From positions 1-17,743 of the forward strand of contig JAJRSP010000144.1 in the NCBI GenBank assembly GCA_024278775.1: a DNA stretch of 17,743 bases, read 5' to 3'. A program made the position numbers and the translations under genes. Below are positions 6,972 through 14,868 of this stretch, one piece after another; position 1 is the stretch's first letter; each line of letters opens with the position of its first letter. Below the pieces are notes generated by a model. It saw nothing but the letters and a program-made list of their open reading frames with translations, did no database searches and was not told the origin of the DNA. This DNA comes from Planctomycetota bacterium (GTDB taxonomy: Bacteria; Planctomycetota; Phycisphaerae; UBA1845).

Positions 6972-8450
6972 TTGAGCGAGGGTGGGCAATTGTTCAATAC
7001 ACGGAACAACGGGTTGGGGGGACGAGTTTTACGTGGCGTCGCGTGGGCGTGGGCGTTCGTCTTGGCGTGCGGGCTGACACTTCGGGCCGACGTGGGGGAG
7101 TTGCTCTGGGTTCAGGCTGATAACACGATGAGACGTGCGGACCCCACCTCGCAGTTCATGGATACCGTGCTTCAATGGCCGGCCTTGGACGGTGCGACCG
7201 GCTTGGCGGTGGATGACGTGACGGGTCGAGTCTACTGGTCTCAGACTTTCGGGGATCGTATTCTTAGCACGGACCCGACGGGCGCGGATGCGCAGATTGT
7301 GGTCGAGTGGCCGACCGTGCAGAACGCCGTGGCTTTGGCCGTTGATTCTGTCGGTGGAAAAGTGTACTGGGCTCAGCAACTTCTATTCGGTGATCAGATC
7401 CTTCGCGCGGACCTTAACGGTCAGAATGTCGAACCGCTTGTGGGCTGGCCTGATGTGGACGGTCCGGTGGCGATCGCAATCGATGCTGCGGGAGGCAAGC
7501 TGTATTGGGCGCAAACCTTCGGCGATCAGATCAAGCAAGCCAACCTGGACGGCACGCTAGTGGGCGTTGTGGCGCAGTGGCCGGAGGTCTCTGGTCCGGT
7601 GGCGCTGGCGTTTGACGCCGTTGGTTCACGGATGTTTTGGGCGCAGCGGAGCCACCAAAACGATCAGATTCGCGCGGTGGATCTTACGACTCACTTGGTG
7701 CAGACCGTGGTCAGTTGGCCGGATGTGGACGAGCCGGTGGCGCTGGCGGTATCGGATGATGGTGTCGATTTGTATTGGGCTCGGGCGTCGGCGAACGCGG
7801 ATCGAATCCGAAGGTCCGATGTAACCGGTCTCAACGTGACGACGGTGCTGTCCTGGCCGGAGGTGTCTGCGCCGGTGGCGATGATGCTCACCCAGCCGTC
7901 CGGCTGCTCGGCACCGGCGGTGGTGTCTCTGGGGTCACGATATTTTTCATTGACCGTGGCGTCGGGTTTGACCCCGGTGGCGTTGCGGGTGGAAGGTGAC
8001 CCTAACAGTCCGAATGCGTCTTGCGTGCTTGGCTATGTGCAGGCAGACGGGTCGCTGGGTGTGAGCCCGGTGTTTGCCGCGGCCGGGTCGTGGGGCACAG
8101 TGGCCGTGTACGGTCCGGAGGTGATCCCGGAGGCTCGCTACGTGGTTCGCGCAGAGTGCGGATCGGAAGTTGTGAGTGTGTCTTCCAGTCCACGGGCGAC
8201 CACGACGTGGCTGCGGGGGGATACGGATAACAACCTGACTTCGGATTTTAAGGATATTTCGCGAGTGGTGAGTGGTTTTCTTGGAGAGTGGGGCACGGGA
8301 GATCCGCCGACCGCGGTGGAGATGGTGGATCTTGCCGGGCAGACCGGTATTTCGTGTTCGGTGAACGGGGAGATCAATTTCCGAGATATATCCTCGGCTG
8401 TACGTGCGTTTCTCGGGGATCCGAATCCCTGTCTCTCGATATGTCCGTAA
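6972..8450 (+). CDS. Exported six-bladed YWTD-type beta-propeller with dockerin-like C-terminus
   Basis: About 492 residues if translation starts at the TTG at 6972, which has GGGGAA upstream and gives a sensible signal peptide (hydrophobic VAWAWAFVLACGLTL, cleavage near LRA at 37-39). The ATG at 6888 in the same frame has no properly spaced ribosome site and would add a Gly/Arg-rich, unlikely N-terminus. Residues about 44-307 form six units of roughly 44 residues, with YW or FW followed by S/A and Q/R (YWSQ, YWAQ, FWAQ, YWAR), D-x-I-x-x-x-[DN] stretches and a recurrent WP-x-[VL] motif. This matches the LDL-receptor YWTD propeller pattern, in which six blades close a ring. A beta-rich linker follows, then a dockerin-like tail (414-492) with DTDNNLTSDFKD as calcium-type loop and a degenerate second copy. 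Extracellular protein binding is the likely role; the partner is unknown. Confidence 0.82.
   Translation: MSEGGQLFNTRNNGLGGRVLRGVAWAWAFVLACGLTLRADVGELLWVQADNTMRRADPTSQFMDTVLQWPALDGATGLAVDDVTGRVYWSQTFGDRILSTDPTGADAQIVVEWPTVQNAVALAVDSVGGKVYWAQQLLFGDQILRADLNGQNVEPLVGWPDVDGPVAIAIDAAGGKLYWAQTFGDQIKQANLDGTLVGVVAQWPEVSGPVALAFDAVGSRMFWAQRSHQNDQIRAVDLTTHLVQTVVSWPDVDEPVALAVSDDGVDLYWARASANADRIRRSDVTGLNVTTVLSWPEVSAPVAMMLTQPSGCSAPAVVSLGSRYFSLTVASGLTPVALRVEGDPNSPNASCVLGYVQADGSLGVSPVFAAAGSWGTVAVYGPEVIPEARYVVRAECGSEVVSVSSSPRATTTWLRGDTDNNLTSDFKDISRVVSGFLGEWGTGDPPTAVEMVDLAGQTGISCSVNGEINFRDISSAVRAFLGDPNPCLSICP
7101..7892 (+). repeat. Six propeller-blade repeats
   Basis: Six consecutive units of about 44 codons, each pairing a WP-x-[VL] motif with a Y/FW-containing strand. 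The short strand LLWVQADN at the start probably closes the last blade, as usual in propellers. Similarity between units is clear at protein level but not at DNA level, so recent expansion is unlikely. Confidence 0.75.
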
Positions 8451-8501
8451 TGGATGGGTGTGAGGATTGGTCGATTGTCACGAAGATAGGCGAAACATGG
8501 C

Positions 8502-9254
8502 ATGATGCCGAAGCATAACCTAGAAGAATCTCGTGCCGGGAGTTCGACGGCATGCGTGATCGTGATCGAGGATGATGCGGAGGTGGCCGTGGTCATCAGG
8601 GACAGGCTGGTGGCCTTCGGTTATACCGTGGCTCACGCGCCGACCATTGGCGCGGGGCGTTTGATGCTGTCGGAACGCGAGTGGGATGTCATCGTACTTG
8701 ACCTGATGCTTCCGGATGGTAGTGGGTTGGATTTGGCGAAGAGCCTTCGCGCCGCCGGGAACGAGACGCCGATTCTGATGCTGACGGCTCGTGACACGGT
8801 TCATGAGCGGGTCGAGGGTTTCCAACACGGTGCCGACGATTACCTTTGCAAGCCGTTTGATGTCGATGAGCTGGCCGCCAGGCTGGATGCTATTCTCCGT
8901 CGCGCAAAAACAGCGGATCGCCACAAGCTGCACTATGCGGATATTGAGCTTGATCTGCTCTCTCGAACCATGACACGGGCCGGTTCGGAGTTGACCCTTT
9001 CTTCCCGTGAGGTCGAGTTGCTGGCGTTTATGATGCGGCATCCGGAGGAAGTACTTTCCCGCGATCGTATTCTTCGAGAGGTCTGGGGTGATGAAGCCGA
9101 AGACGATAGCAATGTACTCAACGTCTACGTGAATTACCTACGAAACAAGGTGGAGGGGTGTCTGCATCCGCGAATTATTCATACCGTTCGCGGGGCCGGA
9201 TATGTGCTGTCTGAGATAGATCCGGAGGTTCTCAAGGACCAAGGTCAGCTGTAG
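8502..9254 (+). CDS. OmpR/PhoB-family response regulator
   Basis: This 250-residue DNA-binding regulator is switched by phosphorylation from a histidine kinase. The receiver domain (about 17-132) shows the acidic pocket EDD (23-25), the phospho-accepting Asp67 in VLDLMLP, the switch Thr95 and Lys117 in CKPFD, all intact. A winged helix-turn-helix (about 142-236) carries the usual family pattern LTLSSREVELLAF, LSRDRILREVWG and the final VRGAGYVL. The start is one of two adjacent ATGs (8502 or 8505); neither has a strong ribosome site. It begins 51 bases after the propeller gene in the same direction, so co-transcription is possible. It is the last gene of the plus arm and faces the hybrid histidine kinase gene tail to tail. 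Whether they are partners is inference. Its targets are unknown; the phased repeats at 5430-5455 are one candidate site. Confidence 0.94.
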   Translation: MMPKHNLEESRAGSSTACVIVIEDDAEVAVVIRDRLVAFGYTVAHAPTIGAGRLMLSEREWDVIVLDLMLPDGSGLDLAKSLRAAGNETPILMLTARDTVHERVEGFQHGADDYLCKPFDVDELAARLDAILRRAKTADRHKLHYADIELDLLSRTMTRAGSELTLSSREVELLAFMMRHPEEVLSRDRILREVWGDEAEDDSNVLNVYVNYLRNKVEGCLHPRIIHTVRGAGYVLSEIDPEVLKDQGQL

Positions 9255-9492
9255 GCAGCCGTGGCCAATCGCGCGGGCACTGGCGCTGTTCATGTTTTCT
9301 TTACGGAAGTAGGTCTGCCGTACTGCTGCTTTGCGACAGCGTTGTGGACGCGTGTTGATCGAGATCGAGAGTGGCATGCCTGGGCCTAGGCGCAGGCATG
9401 AATCCACGACAACCCGAAACCATGGCCGCGTTTCGCTTGGCATGCCACCCGGCTACTCATTGTCTACGCCACACGTAAGCTGTGATGAAGCG
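9255..9492. other. Convergent intergenic region with nested palindromes
   Basis: Separates the 3' ends of the response regulator (plus) and the hybrid kinase (minus). No gene is supported. It contains a perfect 8-bp hairpin (9375-9400) and a longer-range 10-base inverted repeat (9371-9380 with 9439-9448), which is where a bidirectional terminator would be expected. Confidence 0.5.
9375..9400. terminator. Hairpin between convergent genes, possible bidirectional terminator
   Basis: CATGCCTG (9375-9382) and CAGGCATG (9393-9400) are perfect inverted repeats around GGCCTAGGCG, whose core GCCTAGGC is itself palindromic. No T tract follows on either strand, so a rho-independent terminator of classical form is not shown. 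Confidence 0.35.
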
Positions 9493-11784
9493 CTACGGTG
9501 TTTTTGGTGTGGCGTCCGTCATCGCGGCATGCTCCAGCGCCGCGCGGAGTGCTTCGAGCGTAAACGGCTTGACCAGTTGGTCCACGATTGTCGCCTGTAG
9601 CTCATCCGGTATTTCCTGCTTCACCGACCCGGTGGTGAGAATGACCCGCAGGTCCGGCTGTGCGGTCACGAGACATTGGGCGAGCGCGAGACCTTGATTC
9701 TCTTCAAATTGCCCGTCGATCACCGCCAGCCGCAGAGGCCAGGACGCCTTCGCGGGCGCTTGCCGGGCTTGCTCCATCGAGGTGGCCGTTAAGACGTCGT
9801 AGTGCCATTGCGTGAGCGCATCGCTCCACGTTTGCAAGACCAACGGGTCGTGATCGACAAGTAAGACAGTCGTTCGTTTCGATTCTTCGGCGTTGGTCTG
9901 GAGGGGGACGGCATGAAGCGGCGCATCTCCGGGGGGGAGGTACACACGGAAAGTCGTGCCTTGGTTCGGCACACTCTCAATACGGATGAACCCGCTGGCG
10001 TTTTTCACGGCGGAGTAGGCCACCGAGAGGCCCAGTCCGCGGCCGCGCCGCGCCGCCCGCGATTTGGTGGTGAACAACGGTTCGAAGATACGCCGCTGCA
10101 CATCAGGTGACATGCCGATACCGGTATCTTGCACCGTGAGGACGCCAAAGGTGTTTTCGTGAGACGGTTCGTCGGGGTGACACTCCGTGCTGTGTGCGAT
10201 ACTGACGCTAATCGTGCCGCCTTGGGGCATCGCATCGCGCGCGTTACGCAGCAGGTTGAGCACGATTTGCGTGAACTGGTCGGGATCCATTCGGACGGTA
10301 ATCTCGGCGGTTAACTGTTTTTTGATCGTGACGCCTTCGAAGAAAGAGGGGTCGAAGGAATCGAGTATGGTCGTGATGGTATGCCCGATCGAAAAAGTTT
10401 GTGGTGAGCCGTGGGCACTGGTGGCGAAGTTGAGAAGTTTTCGTGATAGGGCGGAGGCCTGCCAACAGGTTTTGAGAACCGTGCGGATGCGTTCGGCGTG
10501 TGCGGGGTTGGCGATGTCGGGGGCGAGGAGTGACAGTGAACCGGTGACACTGGCGAGTAGATTGTTGAAGTCGTGAGCCAATCCGCCCGCCAAAGTACCT
10601 ACAGCTTCCATGGTTTCTGCCTGGCGCAGCTTGCGTTGCAAACGGTGACGGTCGGACATATCACGAACGACGATGGCGGCCAGCCGTTCCTCACCGACCT
10701 CGATACGATATACGAGGAAATCGAGCATGGCATTGCTGTCGGGAAGGTTGGGCTGCGGTATGGCGACATCGGTGGCACGAAACCTCTTTCCGTGAACAAC
10801 CGCAAAGGTGATGACGCCGGGCCAATCCGGAGTGGCCGTCGTCCACTCGGGCCATACCTCCAGCAGCGGGCGACCGATGTGTTGCTGGCCTTCGATACCG
10901 AGCGACTGCGCCTCTCCCTCGTGGAACTCGACGATGTTTGTCTTCACGTCCACGATGACGACCGCGTCACGCAGGTTCCGAAAGAGAGACCGGTACTTGA
11001 CTTCGGATGAGCGAAGATCGGATTGTGCTTTCGCCACCGACTGGGCCATATCGTTGAGTGCCTGTCCGAGGTGTCCGAGCTCGTCATCCGAGCCCGCGCG
11101 AACGCGGAAGCTAAAGTCTCCGTCTCGATAGTGGTCGGCGGCGATCGCCAACGAAGTCATCGGGGTCATCAGCCACCGTCGGATCAGCATGGCACCGATG
11201 ATTACGAGCAGTACGCCGAACGCCCCGACGCTCAGCGTGAGGCCGAAGATCTGTTGCGATATGGTGCTAAGACCCCGGGCCGCCGTGTTTCGTGCCGCCT
11301 CCAATCTCCGCACTGCGTCGCGAAGGTGGGAGGTGATTTCGGGTTCAATCTCTTTTTCGATGCGATTCGTGAAAACCACTCGCGCTCCCGCCGTGTCTCC
11401 GTGGTCCAGACGTGCGAGGCAGGTATCGGTGGCCAGCTCAAAACTCTCGGTCAGCCGTAGTAGCTCAGCCGAGCGGACCCGGTCTCCGGCGTCCTGGGTG
11501 AATCGGGCCGTCTGCTTCAGTCGGGTCAGGCATTCGTCACGACCGGCGAAGAATCGTTCCGTGGCGTCGGCATCACCGTTGATGACCCCTTTCAGATAGA
11601 GGAGCTGCTTGGTGAGGGCGAGTTGGAGCCGTTCGATACGGACTGTTTCGCCTATGGTTTGCTCGAAGTTTTCGACGGCCGATTCAATTCGCCAGTGTAC
11701 GGCATAGATGGTGGCCGAAGCGGCAAGCACGGCAAATACGGCAAAGCCACACAGCAGCACGATGAGTTTGGATCGGATGCGCAT
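9493..11784 (-). CDS. Hybrid sensor histidine kinase (TM, helical sensor, HAMP, PAS, kinase core, receiver)
   Basis: 763 residues. Two TM helices (about 7-29 and 180-201) flank a helical extracytoplasmic sensor region. Then come a HAMP domain (about 202-255), a PAS domain (about 260-378), a dimerisation/phosphotransfer helix with His404 in LAHDFNN, and the ATPase with N box (Asn510 and Asn514), DTGIG (553-557) and GRGLGLS (581-587). The C-terminal receiver (about 638-755) has acidic residues Asp644 and Asp646, phospho-accepting Asp690, Thr717 and Lys739 in VKP. All catalytic residues are intact. There is no Hpt domain. I set the start at the ATG at 11784, directly before the first TM helix; the open frame back to 12036 overlaps the pseudopilin gene and is Arg/Pro-rich, hence not believed. 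The gene begins 31 bases after the pseudopilin stop, suggesting co-transcription. The signal sensed is unknown. Confidence 0.92.
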   Translation of the reverse strand: MRIRSKLIVLLCGFAVFAVLAASATIYAVHWRIESAVENFEQTIGETVRIERLQLALTKQLLYLKGVINGDADATERFFAGRDECLTRLKQTARFTQDAGDRVRSAELLRLTESFELATDTCLARLDHGDTAGARVVFTNRIEKEIEPEITSHLRDAVRRLEAARNTAARGLSTISQQIFGLTLSVGAFGVLLVIIGAMLIRRWLMTPMTSLAIAADHYRDGDFSFRVRAGSDDELGHLGQALNDMAQSVAKAQSDLRSSEVKYRSLFRNLRDAVVIVDVKTNIVEFHEGEAQSLGIEGQQHIGRPLLEVWPEWTTATPDWPGVITFAVVHGKRFRATDVAIPQPNLPDSNAMLDFLVYRIEVGEERLAAIVVRDMSDRHRLQRKLRQAETMEAVGTLAGGLAHDFNNLLASVTGSLSLLAPDIANPAHAERIRTVLKTCWQASALSRKLLNFATSAHGSPQTFSIGHTITTILDSFDPSFFEGVTIKKQLTAEITVRMDPDQFTQIVLNLLRNARDAMPQGGTISVSIAHSTECHPDEPSHENTFGVLTVQDTGIGMSPDVQRRIFEPLFTTKSRAARRGRGLGLSVAYSAVKNASGFIRIESVPNQGTTFRVYLPPGDAPLHAVPLQTNAEESKRTTVLLVDHDPLVLQTWSDALTQWHYDVLTATSMEQARQAPAKASWPLRLAVIDGQFEENQGLALAQCLVTAQPDLRVILTTGSVKQEIPDELQATIVDQLVKPFTLEALRAALEHAAMTDATPKTP

Positions 11785-11815
11785 GAGCGTCAGCGCTGTC
11801 GATTCTTGATCGCGG

Positions 11816-12634
11816 TTATTGACCCGACTCGGCCTGGTAGGACCAGTCCCAGTGTTCATCGGCCGGCGCAGCGCTCCGCAACACATGTCCGCCCATAAAC
11901 GCGACGTTGGTTTTCTTGCTGTGACGGGAAGATGGCATCCAGTACCGTCCGTCGGAGTAGGCGTCATCCTGATCGATCGGGGGGGCCGTGTAGAACGGAT
12001 CGAGCGATCGTCGCACCGCCTCTTTGCCATCGACATCCATCAGGATCGGCACATAGGGTCGATTGACGATGCCACGAGGTACGGAGGTGGCGGCTGCGGG
12101 TGCCAGCACTTGACGCCTGCGGAACGAGATCGGCGCGCGATAGAGTCGCATGTTGAAGGCAATAGAAACATTTTCGGAAGGTGATAGTGCGCCGCTACCA
12201 CAGGGGAACCCGCGCTGTTTAGTGAGGTTGCCGGCGACGGCCGGGCAGAGCATGAGCTCACTGCCGCTTTTGATTTCGGCGGTGGCTTCCTTTCGATCCC
12301 AAAACTCATCCAGTCCATACAGCATATCTTGCGCATCGTTCACGAAGAACCGATATTTGCCAAGTTGTTCGCTGTCTCCGCGACCATTGGGCGATTCACC
12401 CGATGCGAACTCGGCAAACTGAATGGCAGAGGAGCGCATGTTGGAGGAACAGACAAGTGACTTTGCACTGGATCGCGCCGAGGCGAGTACGGGAATGAGG
12501 ATACCCATGAGCACGGTGGCAATGCCGGCGACCACCAAAGTCTCGATGAGTGTAAAGCCTGCGCGGAACATCGGCGTGCGCATACCACGACGCCTTCGCG
12601 AGCCTACACCCATCATGTCGCGGACCATTCGCAC
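11816..12634 (-). CDS. Type IV pilin-like (pseudopilin) protein with variant H-X9-DG tail
   Basis: 272 residues. After a basic leader (1-26, with RRRR at 13-16) comes the prepilin peptidase site AG/FTLIE, with Phe27 as first mature residue and Glu31 at position +5, then a hydrophobic helix (27-50). Proteins of this type in planctomycetes usually end with RH-x9-DG-HV. Here His238 is followed by nine residues and then GG, so the Asp is replaced by Gly (248). Family members are thought to be processed by a prepilin peptidase and assembled by, or associated with, a type II secretion-like machine; none is encoded here. The start is GTG at 12634 with GGAAAGGA six bases upstream; ATG at 12628 is an alternative. 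It lies between the large cysteine-repeat protein gene (88-base gap) and the hybrid kinase gene (31-base gap), all minus strand. Function unknown. Confidence 0.87.
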   Translation of the reverse strand: MRMVRDMMGVGSRRRRGMRTPMFRAGFTLIETLVVAGIATVLMGILIPVLASARSSAKSLVCSSNMRSSAIQFAEFASGESPNGRGDSEQLGKYRFFVNDAQDMLYGLDEFWDRKEATAEIKSGSELMLCPAVAGNLTKQRGFPCGSGALSPSENVSIAFNMRLYRAPISFRRRQVLAPAAATSVPRGIVNRPYVPILMDVDGKEAVRRSLDPFYTAPPIDQDDAYSDGRYWMPSSRHSKKTNVAFMGGHVLRSAAPADEHWDWSYQAESGQ

Positions 12635-12640
12635 GACGCA

Positions 12641-12648
12641 TCCTTTCC
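12641..12648 (-). promoter_or_regulatory. Ribosome binding site favouring the GTG start of the pseudopilin gene
   Basis: On the minus strand GGAAAGGA lies six bases before the GTG at 12634 and twelve before the ATG at 12628, so it supports the GTG. Confidence 0.5.
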
Positions 12649-12722
12649 AGTCCCCCTAGAGGGGTCCCCAGCATAGCACATTGATCTCAGTTTTACCAGT
12701 ATCGTCCGAGAAAAGGTGGGAG

Positions 12723-14717
12723 CTATTGTGAATCCGGTCCGTCCATGGACCAGCGGAAGAAGGCCGTATCGGCGTTATCGATGCTTAAATTGCGGTCGAA
12801 ATCATGGGTAAGGCATATGCCCGTGGCGGATTCTTTCCCAAAACAGAGCTGCAAGCGGGCAAAATCCCGGAGATCCGCGTCCCCGTCTTGGTCGCTGTCG
12901 CCGGTGGAAAGAGACACATCTCGATGATCCACTACAGCGTCATAATTGACATCGAAGATTGAAAAACGCGAGGAAGAGAAAGGTACGGGTGCGGATTGGT
13001 CGAGAACCCCGTCACGAAAATCGTTGTCGTTGGCCCATTCCGTAACGAGGCGGGCATCATGGGGTCCGCGGAATCCGCTGCCATCGACGTCACCGATCTC
13101 CGTGTCGGGAAAGACATCTGTCCAGACAAAAAACGCGTTGGTCGGACCCGGGGGGATGTAGCTCGTGCCCAGGAGGGCTGTGAGCGACCACGTCCGGGGG
13201 TCGAGAAAAGCCCCCGGCTTTTTCCCGGACCAGCCGAGGATGATCTGTTCTTCCGGAAGCCCGGTCGGGGCTATTTGGAGTATGAAGTCCGCACTCTCAC
13301 GCAGGTCGACAAGCGCCTCAAACACCGACGCCTGATCCGTGGGGTCGCTATTGACTGGTTCTTCGGGCTCTCCGCGCATGGTAGCCGCCCCGGCCTGGGT
13401 TAGCGGGAAGATCAGAGAGACGCGTGTGATGTTACGTTGGGGGTCATGGGTGAAAAGCATCGGGTGCGCGGGTAAGTATTCTCCGGCCACATCCCCACCT
13501 ACTACGAAGCTGAATGGCTCGAAACCGTGCGCACGATGGAAGTGTTGCCCGAGGACAAGCCATGACTCACCCGCCTCGAATTGTCGGTCGGTATCGCCGT
13601 CGATGACCATAATCTCTGCGATATGGTTTCCCACCAGGGCGATGTGAAATTCCTCGCCTTGTCGTTCGATGAACGGTGGCGTTTCATAATCACTATCAAG
13701 ATCGGCACCGTCCGTCAGCACGCGGTGAAAGAACTCCGGTCGGGACGAGCGGCCACCAAACCGCGCCACATTGCTGAGGTAACGAAACTGAGGGGTAGCG
13801 AGTTCGCCACCCGTGTCGATGTCGTGATCCATATCGATCTCGACAAAACCGTACAGCGGGTTGGACCCGTATCGGTAGGGGTTGGACAGTCCGGGTCCAA
13901 GGGGGCCGGGCGGGTTGACCAGTCCGCGAATGACGAGGTCAATCCGTACGAAGTCGGCGTTGAGTGTGAAGGTGCCCGCGAAGGCGTCGGCGAGCGCCTC
14001 CACCGGTATGACGGTGGGGGTCCAGCCGCCGATTCGTATCGACAACAGGTCGATCGGACCCCGGTGGTCCGGATCAAACGGCGCGGTTCGGTTGATATCC
14101 GTCGGTCGAAACACGGCGTCACCGGGACGATCTTGGTAAACCGTGGCCATGCAGTTGCTACCGCAGCCGGGCGACGGTGTGCACTCTTCTAAGATACAGA
14201 GCTGGGCTTGTGCGAGGGCGGCTAGTACGCAGCTTTCCCACGAAAAACCATCGTCCACACAGTCGATGAGTGCTTTTTCCGCATCCATGTGGCACTCTAC
14301 TTCGCATGGCAGACTTGGAAGATCGACTTGACACAGATCGTCAAGACAATGCACGAAATTGAGACGATCGACTTCAGCGCATAACTCCGGAAAGCCGTCA
14401 CGCATCGTACATTCCCTGGCGCTCGCGCGGCCCGCACCTTCACAAATGACGGTGCATGACACCTCCATATCCGGAGTCTGGCACGGATCCAGATAACAGT
14501 TCTGAAGGAAAAAGAGCGCCGCAGTCAGGCATTGATCCTTTGAATTGCCGTTGTGCAGGCAGTCGTCGGCGACACGATAGCTAAGCTCGGCGCATAGGTC
14601 CTCGCAGGGCACGAGTTCTCCGGCCGGTGCCGGCGCGCACATTACGAGCGCCACCAACGCCCCCACGCACGGCGTGAAGCGGGCGAGTTGCAGATAGCTG
14701 TTTGGGGTATGGCTCAC
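12723..14717 (-). CDS. Exported protein with three six-cysteine repeats, an unrecognised middle region and four Asp-rich calcium-type loops
   Basis: 664 residues from a GTG at 14717 with GGAAGGG eight bases upstream. The signal peptide is clear (hydrophobic VGALVALVMCAPA, cleavage near PAG at 31-33). Three repeats starting at C38, C88 and C138 have exactly the C-x3-C-x10-C-x9-C-x10-C-x4-C spacing and 50-residue period of the protein at 5604-6812, followed by C185 and C189. Residues about 190-540 form an unrecognised, apparently beta-rich region with many Asp/Gly and aromatic residues. The C-terminus (541-664) holds four 12-residue EF-hand/dockerin-like loops at 543-554, 589-600, 607-618 and 639-650, each with Asp or Asn at loop positions 1 and 3, an oxygen-bearing side chain at 5 and Asp at 12. 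Such tails are common in exported planctomycete proteins. The combination suggests a surface or periplasmic protein; its partner is unknown. It lies 287 bases downstream of the second kinase gene. Confidence 0.85.
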   Translation of the reverse strand: MSHTPNSYLQLARFTPCVGALVALVMCAPAPAGELVPCEDLCAELSYRVADDCLHNGNSKDQCLTAALFFLQNCYLDPCQTPDMEVSCTVICEGAGRASARECTMRDGFPELCAEVDRLNFVHCLDDLCQVDLPSLPCEVECHMDAEKALIDCVDDGFSWESCVLAALAQAQLCILEECTPSPGCGSNCMATVYQDRPGDAVFRPTDINRTAPFDPDHRGPIDLLSIRIGGWTPTVIPVEALADAFAGTFTLNADFVRIDLVIRGLVNPPGPLGPGLSNPYRYGSNPLYGFVEIDMDHDIDTGGELATPQFRYLSNVARFGGRSSRPEFFHRVLTDGADLDSDYETPPFIERQGEEFHIALVGNHIAEIMVIDGDTDRQFEAGESWLVLGQHFHRAHGFEPFSFVVGGDVAGEYLPAHPMLFTHDPQRNITRVSLIFPLTQAGAATMRGEPEEPVNSDPTDQASVFEALVDLRESADFILQIAPTGLPEEQIILGWSGKKPGAFLDPRTWSLTALLGTSYIPPGPTNAFFVWTDVFPDTEIGDVDGSGFRGPHDARLVTEWANDNDFRDGVLDQSAPVPFSSSRFSIFDVNYDAVVDHRDVSLSTGDSDQDGDADLRDFARLQLCFGKESATGICLTHDFDRNLSIDNADTAFFRWSMDGPDSQ
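14151..14606 (-). repeat. Three copies of the same six-cysteine repeat
   Basis: The coding stretch for residues 38-189 of the large exported protein. The period is exactly 50 residues and the internal cysteine spacing is identical to the seven-repeat protein. The other residues are largely different, for example the GG turn is replaced by NG or DG. The last unit runs into a C-x3-C pair (185, 189) that looks like the start of a truncated fourth unit. Confidence 0.88.
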
Positions 14718-14794
14718 TTACGCGGCCCTTCCAAACAAGTGGTGTGTCCAGATCGTGACGTTGCCCACTTGCGCACAACGCCTCCCCCCGTCGC

Positions 14795-14813
14795 CGTACG
14801 TCCTATTCGTACG
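14795..14813. promoter_or_regulatory. Pair of CGTACG palindromes, possible operator or hairpin
   Basis: CGTACG at 14795-14800 and 14808-14813, separated by TCCTATT. Each is self-complementary and together they can also form a six-base stem with a seven-base loop. They lie about 80-95 bases before the GTG start of the minus-strand gene, within its likely leader. No factor is assigned. Confidence 0.25.
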
Positions 14814-14868
14814 CCTCCCATTCCGTCAAGCGGCGACACCAGCCAGGGACACCGCTCCCGCTCTACCT

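Noticed and set aside
6070..6989. Two long minus-strand open frames opposite the cysteine-repeat gene
   Set aside because: They are Arg/His/Pro-rich mirror images of a GC-rich coding strand, without domains, and the plus-strand protein is clearly the real one.
11785..12036. N-terminal extension of the hybrid kinase frame
   Set aside because: The extra 84 codons overlap the pseudopilin gene on the same strand, are Arg/Pro/Thr-rich and precede the true TM start; the ATG at 11784 is the natural beginning.
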